From assembly GCA_030054095.1 (NCBI GenBank), contig JASGCO010000003.1:124001-188000 (forward strand): DNA of 64,000 bases, given 5' to 3'. The DNA comes from Sediminibacterium sp. GTDB taxonomy: Bacteria > Bacteroidota > Bacteroidia > B-17B0 > Aurantibacillaceae. Under the pieces are notes generated by a model. That model saw only the letters and a program-made list of their open reading frames with translations. It did not search any database and was not told where the DNA came from. Both the position numbers and the translations under genes were made by a program. Positions 1 to 8,627 of the stretch are shown one piece after another. Numbering within the stretch: position 1 is the first letter of the stretch; each line of letters opens with the position of its first letter.

Positions 1-1
1 G

Positions 2-622
2 GTTCAGCATCTGGATCTGGACAGATATCTGGGGCTTCATGATCATCTGGCTCCCGATTTCAGGCCATACCAGTTTGTTACTTATATTTTTATGCACGCC
101 GATTTCACACATATTTTAATGAATATGATAGGCGTATTTATTTTCGGGCAGGTGCTAGAACAAACCTGGGGCGGAAAACGCTATCTTATTTTTTACATAT
201 TAACTGGGTTGGGCGCCGCTATCACACAATACATTATTAATCATATTGAACTGGTTCAGATATTGGAAAGAGTCAATGCGGAATTAAATGCCCCCAATAA
301 ACTGACTATTGAAAGCAAGGCGGAGTTAATGCGGCAAAAATACGAATTCCTGAATAGTCGTATTATTGTCGGAGCCTCTGGTTCCCTGTTCGGTCTTTTA
401 GGTGCTTTCGGCATTTTATATCCTAATCGCTTGTTATATTTATATTTCTTTGTTCCGGTTAAAGCCAAGTGGCTGGTTATTGGTTATGGATTACTGGAAC
501 TTTATCTGGGCCTGCAAAATAACCCCAATGATAATGTTGCTCATTTTGCACATCTTGGCGGTCTGGTCGTGGGCATCATCATTGTTCTGTTTTGGAGACG
601 TCACTCTAATCACTTCTATTAA
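2..622 (+). CDS. Rhomboid family intramembrane serine protease (5' partial)
   Basis: The reading frame is open from base 2, so the gene begins upstream of the window; the ATG at 92 is internal. The visible 206 residues carry the rhomboid signature. A FRPYQFVTYIFMH stretch leads into the HILMNM helix. A GASG motif follows, with the likely nucleophile serine at nt 377-379, and then AHLGG, whose histidine would be the base of the Ser-His dyad. Several hydrophobic helices surround these motifs. Rhomboids cleave transmembrane substrates within the lipid bilayer. Substrate is unknown. Six bases separate it from a second rhomboid gene, so the two are probably co-transcribed and may be functionally linked. 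The true start cannot be seen. Confidence 0.9.
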   Translation, partial: VQHLDLDRYLGLHDHLAPDFRPYQFVTYIFMHADFTHILMNMIGVFIFGQVLEQTWGGKRYLIFYILTGLGAAITQYIINHIELVQILERVNAELNAPNKLTIESKAELMRQKYEFLNSRIIVGASGSLFGLLGAFGILYPNRLLYLYFFVPVKAKWLVIGYGLLELYLGLQNNPNDNVAHFAHLGGLVVGIIIVLFWRRHSNHFY

Positions 623-628
623 GCTTGT

Positions 629-1453
629 ATGAATACCTGGCAAACTATCAGAAACAAATTTGAAGCACAAAGCACGATGACAAAAATTATTGTTATTAAT
701 GTTGCTGTTTTCCTTGTTTTAAACCTTGTCGCTAATCTTTCTCATCTTGATTTATTAAGATATATGGGATTACCGGTTGGTGGCTTTGATTTCCTGAGCA
801 AATTCTGGACATTGTTCACGTATATGTTTTCACATGTACAACTGGGGCATCTGTTTTTTAACATGTTACTTTTCTTTTTTACAGCGCAAACCTACTATCA
901 GATTATAGGGGAAAAAACCTTGCTGTATGTGTATGTTATGTCAGGGCTGAGCGGCGGACTCCTTCTTGTACTTTTGGGGATTCTCTTTCCTCAGGCATTT
1001 GCCGGCAGTATTCTGATAGGCGCCTCGGCATCGGTTTTGGGCGTAATTATGGTTCTGGCCATTTATGCCCCGAATTTACCGGTAAGTTTATGGGGCGTAT
1101 TTCAAATGCGCTATAAACACTTCGCTATTATGATGTTTGTATTAAGCACAATCATAGATTTAGCTATTAATACAGGCGGAAAAATTGCACATGTGGGCGG
1201 TGCCGCATTTGGGTTGATTTACGGCTATAATCTGAAAAGAGGGCGCGATCTTTTCAATTTTGCATTTTTTGAAAGAAAAAAAACAAAGTTAAAAGTGGTC
1301 AGTTATCAAACCATTGATGATGCATATAACACTAAAAAAGTCAATGAAGAAGAAGAACTAAACGCACTTTTAGATAAAATTTCTAAAAGTGGATACGATA
1401 GTTTAACAAAAAAAGAAAAAGAAACCCTTTTCAAAGCTTCGCAAAAAAAATAA
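629..1453 (+). CDS. Rhomboid family intramembrane serine protease (second, tandem copy)
   Basis: This 274-residue membrane protein contains the rhomboid features in order: FWTLFTYMFSH near residue 55, the HLFFNM helix, GASAS near residue 130 with the likely catalytic serine, and AHVGG near residue 190 with the histidine base. The motif is GASA rather than the commoner GASG; the serine itself is kept. After the last helix comes a charged cytoplasmic tail of about 70 residues rich in Lys and Glu, as in Bacteroidota rhomboids carrying a DUF6576-like C-terminus. The start ATG lies 6 bases after the stop of the preceding rhomboid gene. An active membrane-embedded protease is likely; the substrate is not indicated. 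Confidence 0.9.
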   Translation: MNTWQTIRNKFEAQSTMTKIIVINVAVFLVLNLVANLSHLDLLRYMGLPVGGFDFLSKFWTLFTYMFSHVQLGHLFFNMLLFFFTAQTYYQIIGEKTLLYVYVMSGLSGGLLLVLLGILFPQAFAGSILIGASASVLGVIMVLAIYAPNLPVSLWGVFQMRYKHFAIMMFVLSTIIDLAINTGGKIAHVGGAAFGLIYGYNLKRGRDLFNFAFFERKKTKLKVVSYQTIDDAYNTKKVNEEEELNALLDKISKSGYDSLTKKEKETLFKASQKK

Positions 1454-1496
1454 TTGGATTTTGATTAAATTTTGCTAAATTGTTCAATTAATTTGA

Positions 1497-3068
1497 ATGA
1501 AAAAGAAGCAGAATACTATCATCCTACTGATGTGCGTTTTGATGCTATCCCTTAGCGCTCAAACTTCCAGTAAACCCTCTAAAAAAATAGACATTGATGT
1601 GGCCAATGAACATTTTGATCACAACAATTTTCTGTATGCTTATCCTATCTATAAAGAACTATTGAAATGGGAGCCGGATAACAAGAAAATAAAATACAAG
1701 CTGGCTATTTGCTATCTTAACACTTGTGTTAATCGGCAGGAAGCAGTAAAACTGCTTGAAATACTAAGCAAGGAACCCAAGTGTGACGAAGAGGTTTGGT
1801 TTCAGCTTGGCAGAGCCTATTTGCTAACCGAAAAACTGGAGGCGGCCGAAGAAGCATTTACGAAATATAAAAATCTTACTAAAAAAACGGGAGACATAGA
1901 CATTCAATTAGGCTATGTTAAAAATGCCAAGCAACTGATCAGTAACCCGGTCAATGTTACTTTCACCAATTTAGGAAAAGAAGTAAATAGTGATGAACCC
2001 GATTATTATCCTTTTGTATCCGGAGACGAAACGTTTTTAGCGTTTACTTCACGCCGGAAAGATAATATGGGCGGGAAAAAAGTAGAGATTGACGGTTACC
2101 ATAGCAGTGATATTTATTTCAGTAAACTGGAAAACGGGAAATGGGCCAAAGCGGTTAATGCCGGTCGCCTCATTAATACTGCCCTTGACGAACAGGTGGT
2201 TGGGTTAAAGCCTGACGGATCGGAAATGATGATTTACCTCGATCATATTGATAAATTCGGCGACCTTTATGTCTCCTACAAAAAAGAAGGGAGCGATTTC
2301 ACAAAAGGGAAAGCCCTTGATGAAAATATTAACAAACAAATTGAAACTACCGGCGCCCTGAACGAAGAAGGCAATATCCTCTTTTTTGCCCGGCGGGAAA
2401 GTGTTACTTCAAAAGGTGATATTTATATGTGCCGGAAATTACCGAATGGAAAATGGGCATTGCCTTATAAACTACCCGACATTATTAACACCCCTTTAAA
2501 CGAAGATTTCCCTTTTCTTTCATCTGACGGCAAAACGCTTTACTTTTCTTCTGAAGGTCATAATAGTATGGGTGGATACGACCTTTTTAAAACTACTTAT
2601 GATGCAGAAAACAATACATTCAGCAAACCTGAAAATCTGGGATATCCTATTAATAGCACAGATAATGACCGCAGCATCAGTGTAACGCCAGATAACCGTG
2701 TGGCTTACATAAGCGCATTCAGACCAAATGGAATTGGTGATCTGGATATATACCGCGTTCGTTTTAATGATAACGAACAAATCAACCGCATCATTACAGG
2801 AAAAATTTATATTGGTGATACACTCAGCCGCTCGCAGCCTAAAGAACTGGTATGCTCAATTATTGCAGTAAATAAACAAAAAGGCGATGAGTACACATTT
2901 GTACCACATCGTAAAAACGGGAAATACGTTGTTTGTCTTCCGGCAGGTGCCTACACGTTAATCATTAATGCTGCCGGAGCGGCTACACGAAAAGAAGAAC
3001 TAACCATCAGTGATCTGGGGCGCATTGAAATGGAAAAAAATAAAGACTTCATTCTGGAACGAAAATAA
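1497..3068 (+). CDS. TPR and PD40 (WD40-like) repeat envelope protein
   Basis: The 523-residue product begins with a Sec signal peptide that probably ends at SLSAQ (about residue 22). Residues ~30-135 look like tetratricopeptide repeats. Residues ~160-430 hold PD40 beta-propeller repeats, with motifs such as YFSSEGHNSMGGYDLF. The C-terminal ~90 residues form an unrecognised beta-rich domain. This resembles the N-terminal part of Bacteroidota OmpA-type PD40 proteins related to PorE of the T9SS, but no OmpA peptidoglycan-binding domain is present. It is therefore probably a periplasmic or outer-membrane-associated scaffold; a T9SS link is only inference. It stands alone and ends convergently with the eCIS ATPase gene. 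Confidence 0.75.
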   Translation: MKKKQNTIILLMCVLMLSLSAQTSSKPSKKIDIDVANEHFDHNNFLYAYPIYKELLKWEPDNKKIKYKLAICYLNTCVNRQEAVKLLEILSKEPKCDEEVWFQLGRAYLLTEKLEAAEEAFTKYKNLTKKTGDIDIQLGYVKNAKQLISNPVNVTFTNLGKEVNSDEPDYYPFVSGDETFLAFTSRRKDNMGGKKVEIDGYHSSDIYFSKLENGKWAKAVNAGRLINTALDEQVVGLKPDGSEMMIYLDHIDKFGDLYVSYKKEGSDFTKGKALDENINKQIETTGALNEEGNILFFARRESVTSKGDIYMCRKLPNGKWALPYKLPDIINTPLNEDFPFLSSDGKTLYFSSEGHNSMGGYDLFKTTYDAENNTFSKPENLGYPINSTDNDRSISVTPDNRVAYISAFRPNGIGDLDIYRVRFNDNEQINRIITGKIYIGDTLSRSQPKELVCSIIAVNKQKGDEYTFVPHRKNGKYVVCLPAGAYTLIINAAGAATRKEELTISDLGRIEMEKNKDFILERK

Positions 3069-3102
3069 TTCTCTTTTAAATAGCGCAGTTTCGGTTCCCA
3101 GA

Positions 3103-4437
3103 TCAAATAGTCTTCCCTTCCTTGTACAATTCTTTTTTAACACCTTCCATTATAACGCTTTCGTTTAATGCTATTCCTTTTTTATGTTGAAGTACGCAAT
3201 ACATCACCACATTAATAATAGCTCCTCCCGCCAGCAAATACCGCTTTGAAATAGTTTCAAAATCAATGGTCTGGCTGTCGCAAGGCATATCTTTAAACGC
3301 CATCTGCCAAAGTTTAAGGCGTTGCCCCGGTGACGGCATCGGGAAATGAATCATTGCCTGAAAACGTCTCGAAAACGCATCATCCATATTACTTTTCAGG
3401 TTGGTGGCCAGTATAACCAACCCCGGAAAATCTTCTATCCTCTGGAGGAGGTAGGCTATCTCCTGATTCGAATGCCGGTCGTTAGATGATGTGGCCTGGG
3501 TACGTTTACCAAACAACGCATCTGCCTCATCAAAAAACAATATCCAATCCTTATTCTCCGCCATATCAAACACGTTGGATAAGTTTTTTTCTGTTTCTCC
3601 AATGTATTTGGATACGATCATAGATAAATCTATCTTGTATACATCGCGTCCGGTAGCTTTTCCTAAAAGGGAAGCCGTTAATGTTTTACCAGTTCCAGGA
3701 GGGCCATAAAACAAACAGCGGTAACCGGGTTTTATAACCCTGTGCGGCCCAGTTTTTCCCGACTCGTTCTGCCATTGTATCCAAATTTTTATATCTTCTA
3801 CTTCATCCCTTACATAATCATCCAGTACAAGATCCTCCCAATCATATACTGTTTCTATGCGCTTTGCCGGAAAATCGGAACTATATTCCGGTTTAAGAAA
3901 TGTTCCACTCAGGAAATAACTAATGTATTCCGGACTGACACTAAGCGTTCCACTCATTAAAGGTTCATAAGGATCAACAGGATGTAATTTTAAAACACCT
4001 CTTTTCATTAATACAGATTCCTGCAACAAAAAATTCTGCGTTCTTGCTCTGGTCGCCAGGTCATCTCCTCCCGTTACAAACAACAATGTTTCTCCGGTGG
4101 GAATAAATCCATTAAAGTTTTTACCTTTTGTTCCGCCAAATTCGGTGAAATGCCGGTCATAATTAATATTCCGTGTAAAAAAGATGTCTAACTGTTCTGG
4201 CTTTACATGGGGTGCTATTGCCAGCACCAGCGCTATACGCTCCTCCGCGTTTAACCCGTTAGTAAGTATAAAATCGGCATATAAGCCTGAGTTTTTCCTG
4301 ATTTTCGGAGGGCTAATTTCACTTATATCAGCATAATCGCAAGGATTATTAAAGTATAATTTGAAACGGGCATCAAGCACTTTCGACAGCCATTGTAGCT
4401 CTTTTGCTATAACCCCTTCGTTGTTTAATTTCTCCAT
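3103..4437 (-). CDS. eCIS AAA+ ATPase (Afp15-like)
   Basis: Last gene of the contractile injection operon. The 444-residue protein has a family-specific N-terminal ~200 residues followed by one AAA+ module: Walker A GPPGTGKT at residues 245-252, Walker B ILFFDEADALF with D303/E304, a sensor-1 ATN near 344-346, and arginine-finger candidates at SRRF (about 356-359). Afp15/Pvc15-like ATPases are a hallmark of eCIS loci and are thought to help assemble particles or load cargo; they are not the ClpV disassembly ATPase of T6SS. The start ATG overlaps the end of the tape-measure gene by 13 bases, which implies translational coupling. Identification as the eCIS ATPase rests on domain plus position and is strong. 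Confidence 0.93.
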   Translation of the reverse strand: MEKLNNEGVIAKELQWLSKVLDARFKLYFNNPCDYADISEISPPKIRKNSGLYADFILTNGLNAEERIALVLAIAPHVKPEQLDIFFTRNINYDRHFTEFGGTKGKNFNGFIPTGETLLFVTGGDDLATRARTQNFLLQESVLMKRGVLKLHPVDPYEPLMSGTLSVSPEYISYFLSGTFLKPEYSSDFPAKRIETVYDWEDLVLDDYVRDEVEDIKIWIQWQNESGKTGPHRVIKPGYRCLFYGPPGTGKTLTASLLGKATGRDVYKIDLSMIVSKYIGETEKNLSNVFDMAENKDWILFFDEADALFGKRTQATSSNDRHSNQEIAYLLQRIEDFPGLVILATNLKSNMDDAFSRRFQAMIHFPMPSPGQRLKLWQMAFKDMPCDSQTIDFETISKRYLLAGGAIINVVMYCVLQHKKGIALNESVIMEGVKKELYKEGKTI

Positions 4438-7400
4438 TTTACAATAATATTTTTCTCAAGCCATGGTAAACGTACAGTACTAATACTCCAAGGCAACTTA
4501 TCAATAAGCATATCAAATGCTTTGGGTTCCACCGTAAGTATCACCTTTTCCTCTATCCATTCCAACTTACCACGTCGTTTTAAAAACGACTCCCGAAGTC
4601 CTTCAATACTAGTATTACCAATTACACTCCACCGGCTTATTGCCGTTTCCAGCAACTGTATGGTAAGAGCTGCTTCTTTTTCTGTAATTGGTGTTCTTAA
4701 TCCCAGAGGAATCTGACGTGGCACTGCACAAAGTAATTTATTGAGTGTCATATTTAACTCCTTTCCTTCTTCATTTCCATAAACCAGATAATCGAGCAGA
4801 TACACCGCCCTGTACGAAGCGTCAAGTGAAACAAAACGGTTCTCCTTTGTAAGGTCAAGCGTCTGGAAATAATAAGTAAAAAAAGGCCAAAGCAATACTA
4901 AACCAGCATTATCTACCAATAAGCTATCTTTTACCGGCAAGGCAGGTGGCACTTCATCACCAGGCAACGGAATCTTTTCTTTCCGCTCCCTATCCTTCCT
5001 ATCCATTGTAATGGGCTGCATAATACGAAGCAACAATAAAGGCAGGTTACTGCGTAAAACTAACTTTCCGGAAACAAGCAGCGATTTCAAACGAACGATA
5101 AAACGTTTTTGCTGGAATGTGGACGTAAAAATCTGTTGCAGTATAAATTGTACGTATGCTTTTGCTCCTGTCTTGGTTTCCTGAATAAAAAATAAAAAGG
5201 TGATTTGATTTAAGGTCAGCAAATCCACATGACCTAACACTGCGTTGCGCTGTAATGTCAATTGCCATACATCCAGATACAGGGGTTCTATTGGCCGCCA
5301 ATTGTTTCTGAACAATGCTCTGAATAAGGGCACCATAAACACCTGACGCTCATACAAGGTAAAAAAACGCATCCTGATCGTTTTGTTTTTAAGTAAGCTC
5401 AAAATCTGCCGGTGTTCTGCCCCATTTACATCAAGCAACATCAGATAAGCGATGACCCTTTCAGGCAACTGTTTAAATGAACAAATAGGATTAGATGGCA
5501 AATGACCAGTGGTAAGAAACTCCATTAACACATCCCTGAAAGTATCTCTGTGTACCTCCATTCGCAAAGCGGGAGTCGTAAGTACAGTCTCTGTTTTAGT
5601 GTCTATAGCTCTGTCTGTAGAAAATTCATCAGGTGTTATTTCCAACAGTTCCTTTACGAATACTTCCCTTTGCCGCTCTAGCTCCTCATCTGTTTCATTT
5701 ATCAGGCTCATCTCATCTGATGCAGTATCCGGCAGAGGACTTTCAGCATAATCCCAGGCTTTCATTTGCTGCCTGTCAGAATAAGAGGCCAATACCGGTA
5801 CAGCCTCCATCTCCGTGGGATCCAGTATTGCTTTCTTCGTTTCACCGGTTTTCTGAGTATCAGTTCCCTTCAACCGTTCTGAATATTGCTCTGCGACCTT
5901 TTCCTGCGTATCTTCCGTGCTTTCTTTGTTATCAGTAACTTCTCTGTCTATATTACTGAGTTGATTGCTAACAGACATCTCCGTCTGCTGCTTTTCATTC
6001 AAAAACGGCGCATCTGTTAACTGGTTTGTTTTGATCTCACTCTCCTGCTCTCCATCCTCCTTCACTACTCTTTTCTGATAAAATTGCTTTGCTTCCTCAA
6101 TTGCATCGCGTCCCAATAGGTTTAGTGCCATAAATCCACCGGGTGTGCGCAGTTGATCCCACAAAAAACTATCCGATAAAGTTTCAACATCTGGCATGGC
6201 TGCAGATTGCCTTAAAAACATATCCAGATAGTAATCAGGGGCTTTTAAATCACTCTTTATAACAGCCTTTATACGCTCCCACTGCAACACAAACCATAAC
6301 ACATGAATGAGCTGTTGTATAAACGGATGATAGAATACCTGGGGAGCTTCTGATCTCAACACGCTGAACGTACTTATACATTTTGCTCTCAGGTAAACCG
6401 GACGCTTCAGCAACTGTTCAAAAAACGGATGACTTAGCCACTCTCTGTCCGCTACTGTATATCCTTTTATGCTACTCCAGATTCTGAAATGTTGAAGTAA
6501 GCGGTAATCTGTTTCCGGCAACCTTCTCATCAACACCGCCCAATGCTCTGCTCTGATTTGATGCGGTAACGGCAAACGGATCATTTCTTCGAAGCGCGGC
6601 AATCTGTACTCTATGAGTATCAATAAGCGTTCCGCCACAAAGGGCTCATCTATGTATTGCTGAATACTTCTTAGCGTCGTTTTAAAACGCGAGGGATGAA
6701 ACAACAAACGCACTACTTCAGGAAGTTTTTTCACGTTATAATTTACCGCCCACCAGGGCATGTTTCCATAACGTAAATAATGAACCACCATACTGCGGTA
6801 TTGCTCTTCACCCCATTCCTCTGTTCTATCTTCCGAAGAGTGCCCGTTAAAAACGGCTTCTGTCATTTTCCTGAAATGTTCCTGTTCGTCTTTTGTCTTA
6901 TCAGTAAAAGGTACCCCTGATGTATTTTTCTTTGTATCATTTGCCTGAACAGAATCGGGTAATTGTATGGCTTTTAATTTAGTGTAAAGGTAATGATCAG
7001 GTGCAACTGCTTTTTTAAACTGTTGTAAAAGCTCACTCCCTGACAAATTGCTTTCGCTGGCAATGCCTGTGATAATATGTTGCAAAAACAGTGTTTCAGA
7101 AAAAATCCCCTGCCGCTGTTTCCAAAAAATGGCTGCCGCTTTAGCGCTTACCAATACCTCTGTTTTCCCCATCCATAAACTGCTTAAACGCAAAGGAATA
7201 CGTTTTAAAATCTCCACTACTCCTTCTGTGATCTGCTCCCTGCGATGGCGTGTGGCCGGATTACTCACCTCCATTAATTCTATAGATTGAGAAGGAAAAA
7301 ATAGTTGTAAACGTTCTATAGCGTTTGGCGTAGCCTTATACCTGAGATAAGCTATCAAGCTATTTCGTTGGGCACTTTTCAGCACTTTGTTTAACCACTC

Positions 7401-8615
7401 TGTTAACTGCTGCAATGAAATATGCTGTAGGGTTTCGGGAAGATAACCTTCTCTCAGAAGGTGGAGAAAACTACTTTTATAAACGGTTGATCTACTTCCT
7501 GAAAATATTTCAGATACATACGGCACTTCAGCGTCAAACAAAGATTTACGTCTTTCTTCATCTGATAAAAATGCTGCGCTTGTCTGTTCTGTATTGAGCC
7601 CTGTGTCATTATCGCGACCAATATTACTTTGCCGCTCATTCTTTACTTTTTCAGGCCCATTATTAGTTGATCGCTTTAAACTCTCACTCTCCGTTTGAAT
7701 GCTTTCGTTACTGTCAGACAGGTAAGCGCCAGTCGGGAAGTCTTGTATGAATACATCCTTTATTAACGTCGGCAAAGACGTACTCTGCTCCTGTAAAATA
7801 AATTCATCAATATGCTCCATAAAGGTAAGTAACAAGGCACGGTAATTAAGATTGTAATGCCCTGCCATTTGTTTCAACAGGCTTCTTACAAATTCTCTTG
7901 TATTAAAGATGGAACCGCGCTCAAGTATTAAATAACTCAGCACAAAAAAATACTTAGCCCTCTTAAACTCCTCCGTTTCTGTGCGAATGAGTTCTTCCTG
8001 CTGCTTTAGTTGATCAAAATCGTTAACATAGTTAAGTATAAGCGAAGCGTTAGCTGGTTCAAGAGATCGTATCACACTGATTACTGCCGGTTCTTCTAAA
8101 TGCCAGGCCAGTCGTCGCCTCACAGCGTCTTTTTTCCCGGTTTCCCTGATAAGTCGGATGACAGACGCGGTATCCGTTTTCAACAGATTAAGAAGAATTG
8201 TTTCAGGGCTGATTTCGGTATGATGTAAAACATTACCCAATGTTCCCGATTCCAGATACGAGCGAAACACATTCAGGTAGAACGCACCTGTATATATCAC
8301 TTCAAAATTATCGGTAGTACTATTTTGGCGGTAGCTATGCAGTAATTTTTCCAAAGCCTCCCTCAAGACCAATTCAACACGGACCGGCAAGTCCTCTTCA
8401 AGTTTATCCGCATGTATCAGTCCCGTATCTAACACCAGTTTTTCTATACGGATGTGTTGCCCGTCTAATTCCATTTCCGTTAATAAACGGTTTAAAATAG
8501 CCGTTACCTGACGATGAAACAGATTACTAACACGCTCCTGCAATTGAAGAGCGCCCTGTTTATTTTCAGTCTCAAGGTCAAATACTACCTGCTCTATGTG
8601 ATGTCGGCTATACAC
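4425..8615 (-). CDS. Contractile injection system tape-measure protein (Afp14-like)
   Basis: At 1396 residues this is the largest protein of the operon. Its N-terminus (HHIEQVVFDLE near residue 5, then a helix-rich stretch with an RIEKLVLDLG-like motif) and its C-terminus (NAGLVLLWPFFTYYF, WSVIGNTSIEGLRESFL, KLPWSIS) match the family annotated as CIS tape measure. In Afp the homologue sets tube length. The middle is long and variable. Residues ~830-1000 are rich in Glu, Lys, Thr and Gln and look disordered, while flanking parts are predicted helical with many Leu and Phe. Twelve bases separate it from the upstream J-like gene, and it overlaps the ATPase gene. The unusual length suggests a long particle or an added domain. 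Confidence 0.9.
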   Translation of the reverse strand: MYSRHHIEQVVFDLETENKQGALQLQERVSNLFHRQVTAILNRLLTEMELDGQHIRIEKLVLDTGLIHADKLEEDLPVRVELVLREALEKLLHSYRQNSTTDNFEVIYTGAFYLNVFRSYLESGTLGNVLHHTEISPETILLNLLKTDTASVIRLIRETGKKDAVRRRLAWHLEEPAVISVIRSLEPANASLILNYVNDFDQLKQQEELIRTETEEFKRAKYFFVLSYLILERGSIFNTREFVRSLLKQMAGHYNLNYRALLLTFMEHIDEFILQEQSTSLPTLIKDVFIQDFPTGAYLSDSNESIQTESESLKRSTNNGPEKVKNERQSNIGRDNDTGLNTEQTSAAFLSDEERRKSLFDAEVPYVSEIFSGSRSTVYKSSFLHLLREGYLPETLQHISLQQLTEWLNKVLKSAQRNSLIAYLRYKATPNAIERLQLFFPSQSIELMEVSNPATRHRREQITEGVVEILKRIPLRLSSLWMGKTEVLVSAKAAAIFWKQRQGIFSETLFLQHIITGIASESNLSGSELLQQFKKAVAPDHYLYTKLKAIQLPDSVQANDTKKNTSGVPFTDKTKDEQEHFRKMTEAVFNGHSSEDRTEEWGEEQYRSMVVHYLRYGNMPWWAVNYNVKKLPEVVRLLFHPSRFKTTLRSIQQYIDEPFVAERLLILIEYRLPRFEEMIRLPLPHQIRAEHWAVLMRRLPETDYRLLQHFRIWSSIKGYTVADREWLSHPFFEQLLKRPVYLRAKCISTFSVLRSEAPQVFYHPFIQQLIHVLWFVLQWERIKAVIKSDLKAPDYYLDMFLRQSAAMPDVETLSDSFLWDQLRTPGGFMALNLLGRDAIEEAKQFYQKRVVKEDGEQESEIKTNQLTDAPFLNEKQQTEMSVSNQLSNIDREVTDNKESTEDTQEKVAEQYSERLKGTDTQKTGETKKAILDPTEMEAVPVLASYSDRQQMKAWDYAESPLPDTASDEMSLINETDEELERQREVFVKELLEITPDEFSTDRAIDTKTETVLTTPALRMEVHRDTFRDVLMEFLTTGHLPSNPICSFKQLPERVIAYLMLLDVNGAEHRQILSLLKNKTIRMRFFTLYERQVFMVPLFRALFRNNWRPIEPLYLDVWQLTLQRNAVLGHVDLLTLNQITFLFFIQETKTGAKAYVQFILQQIFTSTFQQKRFIVRLKSLLVSGKLVLRSNLPLLLLRIMQPITMDRKDRERKEKIPLPGDEVPPALPVKDSLLVDNAGLVLLWPFFTYYFQTLDLTKENRFVSLDASYRAVYLLDYLVYGNEEGKELNMTLNKLLCAVPRQIPLGLRTPITEKEAALTIQLLETAISRWSVIGNTSIEGLRESFLKRRGKLEWIEEKVILTVEPKAFDMLIDKLPWSISTVRLPWLEKNIIVKWRN

Positions 8616-8627
8616 AGTTAACAGAGG

